DNA from: Rhodopseudomonas sp. AAP120
Lineage (GTDB): Bacteria > Pseudomonadota > Alphaproteobacteria > Rhizobiales > Xanthobacteraceae
DNA length: 62,510 nt
Assembly (NCBI RefSeq): GCF_001295845.1
Contig: NZ_LJIC01000201.1
Coordinates: forward strand, 1 to 62,510
Reading direction: 5' to 3'
The translations under genes were made by a program, and so were the position numbers. Position 1 is the first letter of the stretch. Each line of letters begins with the position of its first letter. Below are positions 55,793 through 62,510 of this stretch, one piece after another. The notes beneath the pieces are model-generated. The model was not told the origin of the DNA and did not search any database. It saw nothing but the letters and a program-made list of their open reading frames with translations.

Positions 55793-56368
55793 CTACGCCA
55801 GCAGCCTCACCTTCAGCTCCGCCAGCGCGCGCGGGAAAATCTTGGCGTCGTCGCGGGCGCGGGCCAGCACCAGGGCGCCCTGGATCGACAGCACGGCATC
55901 TTCGGCGCGGCGGCGGGCGGCGGCGACGCTGAGGCCGCTCCGGCGCAGCGCTTCGGCGAGCGCGTCCTGCCAGCGCGCGAAGTAATCATTCACCGGCGCG
56001 GCGAATTCGTCGCGGGCATGGCCGAGCGCGATGACGCCGACCAGGCAGACGCGGTTGCCGGAGCGGAAATACGTCTCGACGCCGGCCAGCATCGCTTCGA
56101 TCGCGGCGCGCGGATCGGCCGGATCGCGCAGCGGCGCGAAGATGTTGGTCTCGAACCAGCCGTCGATCTCGGCCAGCACTTCCTGGGCCATCTGCTTCTT
56201 GCCGCCGGGAAAGAAGTGATACAGGCTGCCCTTGCCGAGCCCGGTCGCCTCGGTGATCAACGCCAGCGACGCGCCCTCGTAGCCATGCGCGCGAAACACC
56301 TCGCCGAGCAGCGGCAGCAAGGCGGCGCGGTCGGTAGTTGGCTTGGTGGTTGGGCGTGGTGTCTTCAC
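55793..56368 (-). CDS. TetR family regulator (YxaF/LmrA-like)
   Basis: 191 residues. The helix-turn-helix is LALITEATGLGKGSLYHFFP (about 36-55), followed by GGKKQMAQEVLAEID. A helical ligand domain contains LVGVIALGHARDEFA. It lies downstream of the DUF1348 gene on the same strand, and a perfect 18-bp palindrome lies in front of that gene. It is the obvious candidate to bind that site. Confidence 0.88.
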   Translation of the reverse strand: MKTPRPTTKPTTDRAALLPLLGEVFRAHGYEGASLALITEATGLGKGSLYHFFPGGKKQMAQEVLAEIDGWFETNIFAPLRDPADPRAAIEAMLAGVETYFRSGNRVCLVGVIALGHARDEFAAPVNDYFARWQDALAEALRRSGLSVAAARRRAEDAVLSIQGALVLARARDDAKIFPRALAELKVRLLA

Positions 56369-56402
56369 AGGGGCCTACTATCGATTACGCATGAGCCTCT
56401 CC

Positions 56403-56495
56403 CCGTCATGGCCGGGCTTGTCCCGGCCATCCACGGCTTTGCACCCATCGAAGGCTGTCAGGCGTGGATGCCCGGGACGAGCCCGGGCATGACGG
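56403..56495. repeat. palindromic intergenic repeat, CCGTCATGGCCGGG type
   Basis: Left arm CCGTCATGGCCGGGCTTGTC and on through CCATCCACG; right arm CGTGGATGCCCGGGACGAGC through CATGACGG. The arms are near-perfect inverts. It lies between the TetR and DUF1348 genes. Confidence 0.85.
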
Positions 56496-56536
56496 CGGTT
56501 GGTGTTGCGCGGAGTATAATAACGAGAGCGTCGCGC

Positions 56537-57004
56537 TCAAAATGGTTCCGCCGCGAGCCCCGGCACATCGGCCGGGCGCGGGCCCGGAGCCGGCCAGTGA
56601 AAGCGGCGGTCGGTTTCCTTGATGGTGATGTCGTTGATGCTGGCCTCGCGGCGGCGCATCAGGCCGGCCTCGTCGAACTCCCATTGTTCGTTGCCGTAGG
56701 AGCGATGCCACTGGCCGGCATCGTCGTGCCACTCGTACTGGAAGCGCACCGCGATGAAGTTGCGGTCGAACGCCCACAGATCCTTGATCAGCCGGTAGTC
56801 GTGCTCGCGCTCCCACTTGCGGGTGAGGAACTCGACGATGGCGTCGCGGCCCTGCAGGAAGTCGCCGCGATTGCGCCAGCGGCTGTCCGGCGTGTAGGCG
56901 AGCGACACCTTCACGGGATCTCGGGAATTCCAGGCATCTTCGGCCAGCCGCGCCTTCTGGGCGGCGGTCTCACGGGTGAACGGCGGCAGCGGGGGTCGTG
57001 ACAT
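56537..57004 (-). CDS. DUF1348 (nuclear transport factor 2-like) protein
   Basis: A 155-residue SnoaL/NTF2-fold protein. The family pattern is clear: [56 protein letters not shown] and [16 protein letters not shown] 57004 has AAGGAG upstream. An 18-bp palindrome 33 bp upstream of the start suggests TetR control. Function is unknown; such proteins are often induced by electrophiles or stress. Confidence 0.9.
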   Translation of the reverse strand: MSRPPLPPFTRETAAQKARLAEDAWNSRDPVKVSLAYTPDSRWRNRGDFLQGRDAIVEFLTRKWEREHDYRLIKDLWAFDRNFIAVRFQYEWHDDAGQWHRSYGNEQWEFDEAGLMRRREASINDITIKETDRRFHWPAPGPRPADVPGLAAEPF

Positions 57005-57037
57005 GTCGTGTCTCCTTCGGCTGTGACACCGCGGAGA

Positions 57038-57055
57038 TTGTACCGATCGGTACAA
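57038..57055 (-). promoter_or_regulatory. candidate TetR operator of the DUF1348 gene
   Basis: TTGTACCGATCGGTACAA is a perfect 18-bp palindrome. Its core ACCGATCGGT is shared with the E. coli NemR operator (TAGACCGATCGGTCTA). It lies between the OpgC stop and the DUF1348 start. Confidence 0.75.
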
Positions 57056-57069
57056 CGAGTCAAGCGCGC

Positions 57070-58317
57070 TCAGGCCGGCGTCTTTGCCGCCCGCGTCTCG
57101 CCTGCCTCGCCCGGCGCCGCCGCCTGCGCCTTCGGCGGCTCCTCGACCGGCATCGTCACCGGCACGGTGAACAGCGTCGGCAGGCTGCGATACCAGGTGG
57201 CGACCCAGGCGATGCCGATCATCAGGCCGATGCCGGCGAGGCTGACGACAATCTGCATCGGAATGCCGCCCGACACCTGACGCAGGATCCAGTGCGCGGT
57301 GAACGACAGCAGCACGCCGAAGCAGAACACCGGCAGCGAGCGCTGGCCGCACAGGATGATCGGATGCAGCGCGCGCGAGCGCAGCGCCGGCAGATCCGGC
57401 GGCAGCAGCTTCACCACGATGGTCAACAGCGCCAGGAAGTGGATCAGCCGCAGCGGCGACAGGCTGGTCTTGTCGATCGGATAGATGATCTTACCGACCG
57501 CATCCGGCACCAGCCCGTACAGCGACTCGAAATTCCACGACAGCGCGACCACGAAGGCGATGCCGACGATCAGCCAGGACAGCGTCTGGTTCGGCCACGA
57601 CTTCACCCACGGCCGGATCTGCGGCCCGTTGCCGAAGCCGCACCAGATGCCGAACACGAACAGGAACTGCCAGGCGAACGGGTTGAAGTACCAGTGGCCG
57701 TCCGGGAACGACGGCAGGTTCCAGCCGAGCGTGCGCGACACGATGTAGAGCAGGCCGGACAGGATCAGCGTGGTGTGCGGCCGGCGCAGCAGCCCCCACA
57801 GGATCAGCGGCGCCGCCACCACGAACACGATGTACAGCGGCAGCACGTCGAGATTGACCGGCTTGTACTTCAGCAGCAGTGCCTGCTGGATCATCACGTC
57901 GGGGTTTTCGAGAAACTGCGCGACGTTGAACTCGTCCTTGTACATCGGATTGTCGAACCGCCGCGCGGCGCGCGCGATCTGCGCGGTGAAGAACAGGAAC
58001 AGAAAGACGTGCGCGACGTAGAGCTGCGCGGCCCGCGTCCACAGCCGCTTGATCGCCGCCACCATCTCGCCGGAGCGGATCGCCGGGCCATAGGCGAAGC
58101 CGATCGAATAGCCGGAGATGTAGACGAAGAACTCGGCCGCGTCGCAGAAGCCGTAGTTGCGCAGCGTCAGCCAGCTCATCACGTTGTAGGGGATGTGATC
58201 GAGAAAGATCATCCACTGGCCGAGGCCGCGCAGAAAATCGAGCCGGAGATCGCGCTCCTTCGGCCCGAGAAATTCCACGACGCGTGGCGTCTCGTTGCTA
58301 GCGTTCCCACCTGACAT
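57070..58317 (-). CDS. OpgC family membrane acyltransferase
   Basis: About 415 residues with ten or so membrane segments. It starts with the OpgC pattern [20 protein letters not shown] and then [20 protein letters not shown]. OpgC proteins succinylate osmoregulated periplasmic glucans or modify related polysaccharides. ATG 58317 has AGGGA 5 nt upstream; ATG 58338 would add 7 residues. No opgGH genes are adjacent, so the glucan target is inferred only from the family. Confidence 0.9.
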   Translation of the reverse strand: MSGGNASNETPRVVEFLGPKERDLRLDFLRGLGQWMIFLDHIPYNVMSWLTLRNYGFCDAAEFFVYISGYSIGFAYGPAIRSGEMVAAIKRLWTRAAQLYVAHVFLFLFFTAQIARAARRFDNPMYKDEFNVAQFLENPDVMIQQALLLKYKPVNLDVLPLYIVFVVAAPLILWGLLRRPHTTLILSGLLYIVSRTLGWNLPSFPDGHWYFNPFAWQFLFVFGIWCGFGNGPQIRPWVKSWPNQTLSWLIVGIAFVVALSWNFESLYGLVPDAVGKIIYPIDKTSLSPLRLIHFLALLTIVVKLLPPDLPALRSRALHPIILCGQRSLPVFCFGVLLSFTAHWILRQVSGGIPMQIVVSLAGIGLMIGIAWVATWYRSLPTLFTVPVTMPVEEPPKAQAAAPGEAGETRAAKTPA

Positions 58318-58553
58318 GCCTGTCCCTTGCCGAATCATCTATGAAGCTGAATGTATCTGACGCAAACTAGAACATCTCCTGACGGCATCGGCCTCACAGA
58401 CGCGTTCCGCCGGGCACTCTATAGGAGATATTGAGAAGCTTCCGCTGCAGCCAGATCGGCCAACTTCTGGACAGTGATGTTGGCATTGCGGGATATGCCA
58501 CTTGTTCAAACACGCTCGATTTGAAGCCTAGCTAATAAGATCGCGGAGATCAG

Positions 58554-59357
58554 ATGCCCTTTTACCCTCACCCGTCAGCGGGAACGCCTCCCGCAGACAA
58601 CACCGTGATCTGGCGGTTTATGAGCCTCGCCAAATTCTTGAGTCTTCTAACGACATCATCGCTTTTCTTTTGTCAGGCCAAAAGACTTCGAATTGAAGAC
58701 CCCTACGAGGGTACTTTAGCACGGCCGAATTTAGAGATCTGCCGCCTAGTAGCGCAGAACGAAGACTTCGCGCGACGCTTCTTCCAAATTCCATCGAACG
58801 AACCAGTTGAGGGCCTCAAAAGAATCTTCTCATTTGAACAACAGAAAAGATTGGGAAACATCTCAGCCAGTGCAACATACGTCAACTGTTGGAACATCAG
58901 TGAGCACGAATCAGCCTTTCTTTGGTCGATTTACGCATCCCCAACGGATGGGATTGCTGTAAGATCGACAGTTGGACGTCTGAAGGAAGCTTTCACAAAC
59001 GAAATCCGGCAAATTTACATCGGCCCAATTCGCTACATAGACTATAATTCGGAAGCGATTGATCAAGGGAATGCTCTCAACCCATTCTTTAGAAAAAGAA
59101 AGAGCTTCGAAGCCGAACGAGAGCTACGGGCTTGTTTCATGGATCTAGCCAACGGAATAGGATTTTCAGATCTTGCTTTGACTGAGAATCCTCCAGGCCA
59201 CTATATTTCTTGCGATCTCCGCGCCCTGATTGACGAGGTGTACGTCTCACCGTCTGCGCCTCAGTGGTATGCTGACGCTGTCACTAGTGTGACCCAAAGA
59301 TTCGAGTTTGGATTTTCAATCAGTAAGTCATCCCTTTCTGGGACTGCAATTTTCTAG
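58554..59357 (+). CDS. DUF2971-like orphan protein
   Basis: 267 residues. VIWRFMSLAKFLSLLTTSSL, then EDPYEG, then YVNCWNISEHESAFLWSIYA and GIAVRST follow the DUF2971 pattern (start-to-end order of the family blocks). Base composition is clearly lower in GC than its neighbours and codon use is less biased, so recent acquisition is likely. It is alone on the plus strand between OpgC and NADH dehydrogenase genes. DUF2971 genes occur in mobile and defence-rich regions, but no role is established. Confidence 0.75.
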   Translation: MPFYPHPSAGTPPADNTVIWRFMSLAKFLSLLTTSSLFFCQAKRLRIEDPYEGTLARPNLEICRLVAQNEDFARRFFQIPSNEPVEGLKRIFSFEQQKRLGNISASATYVNCWNISEHESAFLWSIYASPTDGIAVRSTVGRLKEAFTNEIRQIYIGPIRYIDYNSEAIDQGNALNPFFRKRKSFEAERELRACFMDLANGIGFSDLALTENPPGHYISCDLRALIDEVYVSPSAPQWYADAVTSVTQRFEFGFSISKSSLSGTAIF

Positions 59358-59429
59358 CGAACTTAGCAGATCCGATGTCTGGCGAATCACAATCTGCAAA
59401 ATTTGGAGGACCTACCCAGCTAGTGTACT

Positions 59430-60800
59430 TCAGTGCAACTTCACCGTCGGGGTCGGCCGGTTGCTGCCGGACAGCAGGCTGAGCAGCGTCCGGCCGCGGC
59501 CGTACAGCGCGGCTTCGTGCATCTTGTACAGCGAGCGATACATGAAGCGGGCGAAATAGCCCTCGATCAGGAAGCTCTTGCCGACCAGCGAGCCCATCAG
59601 ATTGCCGACCGCCGAGTATTTGCCGAGCGACACCAGCGAGCCGAGATCGCGATAGCGGAACTCGTCGAGCGGCTGGCCGGCCAGCCGCTTCTCGATCTGC
59701 GCCAGCAGGAACTCGGCCTCCTGATGCGCCGCCTGGGCGCGCGGCGGCACGTTGTTCTCGTAGCCGGGGATCGCGCAGGCGGCGCAATCGCCGAGCGCGA
59801 ACACGTCGTCGTCGCGGCTGGTCTGCAGCGTCGGTTTCACCACCAGCTGATTGATGCGGTTGGTCTCCAGCCCGTCGATCTCCTTGAGGAAATCCGGCGC
59901 CCGCACGCCGGCGGCCCACACCACCAGCTCCGACGGGATCAGCGTGCCGTCCGCGAGCTTGATGCCGTCCGCCAGCACTTCGGCGACACGGGCGCGGGTG
60001 CGGACCTCGACGCCGAGGTCCTGCAGCAGCTTCAGCGTCGCCTGCGAGATCCGCTCCGGCAGCGCCGGCAGGATGCGATCGGCGGCTTCGATCAGCACGA
60101 TCTTGAGGTCGTGCTCGGGATCGATCTTGTCGAGCCCGTAGGCGATGATCTCGCGCGCGGTGTGGTGCAGTTCGGCGGCGAGCTCGGTGCCGGTGGCGCC
60201 GGCGCCGATGATGGCGACGTGGAGCTGGCCCGGCTCGATCGGGGTGTGCTGATGCTGGGCGCGCAGGCAGGCATTGACCATGCGGCGGTTGAACCGCGTC
60301 GCCTGCTCCGGCGTCTCCAGCGGCACCGCGTGCTCCTTGGCGCCGGGCGTGCCGAAATCATTGGTGACGCTGCCGACCGCGACGATCAGCGTGTCGTAGC
60401 CAAGCTCGCTCTCCGGATTGATCTCGCGGCCCTCGTCGTCGATCACCGGCGCCAGCCGGATTACCTTGCGGGCGCGGTCGAGCCCGGTCATCTCGCCGAG
60501 CCGGTAGTGGAAGTGATGCCAGTGCGCCTGTGCCAGATAGTTCAGCTCGTGCTGCGAACGGCGCAGCGAGCCGGCCGCAATGGCGTGCAGCAGCGGCTTC
60601 CAGATATGGGTGCGGCTGCGATCGACCAGTGTGACCCGGACGGCGCCGGCATCGCCATATTTGTCGCCGAGCGCGGTGGCGAGTTCGAGGCCGCCGGCAC
60701 CGCCGCCGACGATGACGATCCGGTGCGGCGCGGAAGACGTCCCGACACCGGCCGTGTCCGTACCGGGAGTGACCGTCGCAGGCGTAACCGTAACAGTCAT
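59430..60800 (-). CDS. ndh: type II NADH dehydrogenase (NDH-2)
   Basis: A 456-residue FAD protein that passes electrons from NADH to quinone without pumping protons. The FAD motif GGGAGGLE is at 32-39, the NADH motif IIGAGATGTELAAEL near 199, and the FAD C-terminal motif VFALGDCAAC follows. The end has an amphipathic, Arg-containing helix (RFMYRSLYKMHEAALYGRGR) that anchors NDH-2 to the membrane. The first 23 residues are a Thr/Val/Pro-rich extension. It lies next to ybgC on the same strand with a 94-nt gap. Confidence 0.92.
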   Translation of the reverse strand: MTVTVTPATVTPGTDTAGVGTSSAPHRIVIVGGGAGGLELATALGDKYGDAGAVRVTLVDRSRTHIWKPLLHAIAAGSLRRSQHELNYLAQAHWHHFHYRLGEMTGLDRARKVIRLAPVIDDEGREINPESELGYDTLIVAVGSVTNDFGTPGAKEHAVPLETPEQATRFNRRMVNACLRAQHQHTPIEPGQLHVAIIGAGATGTELAAELHHTAREIIAYGLDKIDPEHDLKIVLIEAADRILPALPERISQATLKLLQDLGVEVRTRARVAEVLADGIKLADGTLIPSELVVWAAGVRAPDFLKEIDGLETNRINQLVVKPTLQTSRDDDVFALGDCAACAIPGYENNVPPRAQAAHQEAEFLLAQIEKRLAGQPLDEFRYRDLGSLVSLGKYSAVGNLMGSLVGKSFLIEGYFARFMYRSLYKMHEAALYGRGRTLLSLLSGSNRPTPTVKLH

Positions 60801-60894
60801 GGGCGATCCGGGCGCTAGGGGACAAGGAGCGTCCCGATTCGTTTAGCATCAAACCAACGCACGCCCTAGCGCCGGTACGCCGCCGCACACAGGA

Positions 60895-61353
60895 TCAGTT
60901 AACGTCGGCCTTCATCGCCACGCGAAGCGGTAGTGGGATCGGCCGGGCGCGACCGCCGGAGACGAACGCGACCTTGACCTTGGCCTCGATCAGCACCTCG
61001 TCGGCGCGTTTGACCTGCTGATGCATGGTGATCGACGCGCCGCGCACCTCGATCGGCCGGGTGATCACTTCGAGCAGATCGTCCATTTTGGCCGGCTTGA
61101 GAAAGTCGAGCTGCATCGCCCGCACCACGAACGCGAACCCCGGCGTCTCGCTCTCCGCCTCCGCAAACAACTCACTCTGCGCCGCCCCGAGCAGCCGCAG
61201 ATAATTCGTCCGCCCGCGCTCCATGAAGCGCAGATAGTTGGCGTGATAGACGATGCCGGAGAAGTCGGTGTCTTCGTAATAGACCCGGATGTGCATGTGA
61301 TGGACGCTGTCGAGGATAGCGCCGTCGAGGGGGTGGGACACTGGATCACTCAT
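60895..61353 (-). CDS. ybgC: Tol-Pal system-associated acyl-CoA thioesterase
   Basis: About 152 residues, hotdog fold. YYEDTDFSGIVYHANYLRFM (25-44) is the family active-site region. Members hydrolyse short acyl-CoA thioesters and in proteobacteria usually lie directly before tolQ. Here it follows ruvB but tolQ is 13.5 kb away. ATG 61353 is preferred; GTG 61365 would add 4 residues. Confidence 0.93.
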   Translation of the reverse strand: MSDPVSHPLDGAILDSVHHMHIRVYYEDTDFSGIVYHANYLRFMERGRTNYLRLLGAAQSELFAEAESETPGFAFVVRAMQLDFLKPAKMDDLLEVITRPIEVRGASITMHQQVKRADEVLIEAKVKVAFVSGGRARPIPLPLRVAMKADVN

Positions 61354-61367
61354 CGCTTTCGGCACGC

Positions 61368-62414
61368 CTACTCTGAATCACCGGCATCGCCAAACAGCCC
61401 GAACTGCGACGGGTCGCGCGATGGGGCGGCGAGGCCGAGGTGGCGGAAGGCGTGGTCGGTGAGCAGGCGGCCGCGCGGAGTGCGTTGCAGGTAGCCGCAC
61501 TGGATCAGATACGGCTCGATGATGTCCTCGATGGCATCGCGCGGCTCGGACAACGCCGCCGCCATGGTCTCGACGCCGACCGGACCGCCGCCGTAGTTCA
61601 GCGCGATGGTTGACAGATAGCGGCGATCCATGGCGTCGAGCCCCGCGCTGTCCACTTCCAGCGCGCCGAGCGCGTGGTCGGCGATTTTCCGGTCGATCGC
61701 TTCTGCGTCAGCGGCGGAAGCGAAGTCGCGGACGCGGCGCAGCAGCCGGCCGGCGATGCGCGGCGTGCCGCGGGCGCGGCGGGCGATCTCGTTGGCGCCG
61801 TCGTTGGTGATCGGCGTGCCGAGCACGCGGGCGCCGCGCCGCACGATGCTCTCCAGTTCGTCGATGGTGTAGAAATTCAGCCGCACCGGAATGCCGAAGC
61901 GGTCGCGCAGCGGATTGGTCAGGAGGCCCGCACGCGTGGTCGCGCCGACCAGGGTGAATTTCGACAGGTCGATCTTCACCGAGCGCGCCGCCGGGCCCTC
62001 GCCGATGATCAGATCGAGCTGAAAATCCTCCATCGCCGGATACAGCACCTCCTCGACCGACGGGCTGAGGCGGTGGATCTCGTCGATGAATAGCACGTCG
62101 CGCTCTTCGAGATTGGTCAGTAGCGCCGCGAGATCGCCGGCCTTGGCGATCACCGGCCCGGAGGTGGCACGAAACCCGACGCCGAGTTCGCGCGCGACGA
62201 TCTGCGCCAGCGTGGTCTTGCCGAGGCCGGGGGGACCTACGAACAGCACGTGGTCGAGCGCCTCTTTGCGCTTGCGGGCGGCGTCGATGAACACCTGCAG
62301 ATTGGCGCGCGCCTGCTGCTGGCCGACGAACTCGGACAAATTCTGCGGCCGCAGCGCCGCATCGCCAAGATCATCGCCGCGGCGCTCGGGGGTGACGAGG
62401 CGGGGGTCAGTCAT
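61368..62414 (-). CDS. ruvB: Holliday junction branch migration helicase RuvB
   Basis: A 348-residue AAA motor that drives branch migration with RuvA. Walker A GPPGLGKT is at 60-67 and Walker B is [28 protein letters not shown] contains the sensor and arginine-finger region, and the C-terminal winged helix ends [13 protein letters not shown]. It is 14 nt upstream of ybgC. ruvC and ruvA would be expected beyond the right edge. Confidence 0.97.
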   Translation of the reverse strand: MTDPRLVTPERRGDDLGDAALRPQNLSEFVGQQQARANLQVFIDAARKRKEALDHVLFVGPPGLGKTTLAQIVARELGVGFRATSGPVIAKAGDLAALLTNLEERDVLFIDEIHRLSPSVEEVLYPAMEDFQLDLIIGEGPAARSVKIDLSKFTLVGATTRAGLLTNPLRDRFGIPVRLNFYTIDELESIVRRGARVLGTPITNDGANEIARRARGTPRIAGRLLRRVRDFASAADAEAIDRKIADHALGALEVDSAGLDAMDRRYLSTIALNYGGGPVGVETMAAALSEPRDAIEDIIEPYLIQCGYLQRTPRGRLLTDHAFRHLGLAAPSRDPSQFGLFGDAGDSE

Positions 62415-62451
62415 GGCGCGAGGATAGCATGGGCAGCGAGCACGGCGCCTC

Positions 62452-62493
62452 CTTCTCCCCTCCCCCTTGCGGGGAGGGGTCGGGGGTGGGGGT
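62452..62493. repeat. partial inverted-repeat element at the window end
   Basis: CTTCTCCCCTCCCCCTTGCG followed by GGGAGGGGTCGGGGGTGGGGG resembles one arm of the 53072-53241 element. The other arm would lie beyond the window. Confidence 0.6.
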
Positions 62494-62510
62494 CCCCAGG
62501 CACTGGGTGC

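Noticed and set aside
58318-58553. Possible attachment site beside the low-GC gene
   Set aside because: No tRNA, integrase or direct repeat was found at either side of 58318-59429.

Overview
The window is high-GC alphaproteobacterial chromosome. Gene content, codon bias and protein style point to the Bradyrhizobiaceae/Nitrobacteraceae, most likely Rhodopseudomonas palustris or a close relative. This is inferred from a multi-domain bacteriophytochrome with an HWE kinase, TorF-type porin, DUF2852, DUF6101 and OpgC proteins, and groESL with a CIRCE-like element; no database search was possible. No rRNA, tRNA, CRISPR array or recognisable IS transposase was seen.

Layout. 1-6.1 kb: end of a DUF6101-like gene, a bacteriophytochrome kinase-response regulator, ubiA preceded by a secreted Pro/Ala-rich protein, and rsmE. 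6.1-6.5 kb: a small helix-turn-helix gene with an AT-rich upstream islet. 6.6-10.8 kb: hisZ-hisG, then a membrane glycosyltransferase overlapping a ChbG/HpnK-type deacetylase. 10.9-15.6 kb: DUF2076 protein, L,D-transpeptidase, orphan CheZ, MFS transporter, lipoprotein. 15.7-17.9 kb: groES-groEL behind a CIRCE-like operator. 18-27.2 kb: secreted protein, FAD oxidoreductase, META-like protein, lactate/glycolate permease, SbmA/YddA-type ABC exporter and a porin, with several palindromic intergenic repeats. 27.6-33.8 kb: a lysine/alanine-rich histone-like protein, glycolate oxidase glcDEF and a TetR regulator. 33.9-38.4 kb: azlCD, ftsH, tilS.

38.4-47.4 kb and 60.9-62.4 kb together carry the alphaproteobacterial ruvB-ybgC-tolQRAB-pal-cpoB-tilS-ftsH block, all on the minus strand, but it is interrupted twice. 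A FeeM/autoinducer-synthase-like N-acyltransferase and a GGDEF-EAL protein sit between tolB and pal. About 13.5 kb of accessory genes sit between ybgC and tolQ. The accessory segment holds an ECF41-type sigma factor with its carboxymuconolactone-decarboxylase-like partner, an ECF42-type sigma factor with DGPF and VOC proteins, two TetR regulators with visible candidate palindromic operators, DUF2852, DUF2934 and DUF1348 proteins, an SDR, OpgC, a low-GC DUF2971-like orphan and a type II NADH dehydrogenase.

Cooperating sets: hisZ with hisG (histidine entry enzyme); glcD, glcE and glcF, possibly with the LctP-type permease (glycolate/lactate use); tolQRAB, pal, cpoB and ybgC (envelope constriction); groES with groEL; azlC with azlD; ECF41 with its CMD partner; ECF42 with DGPF and VOC; TetR with DUF2852; TetR with DUF1348. 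ATGA overlaps (stop and start sharing four bases) recur and support many of the start choices.
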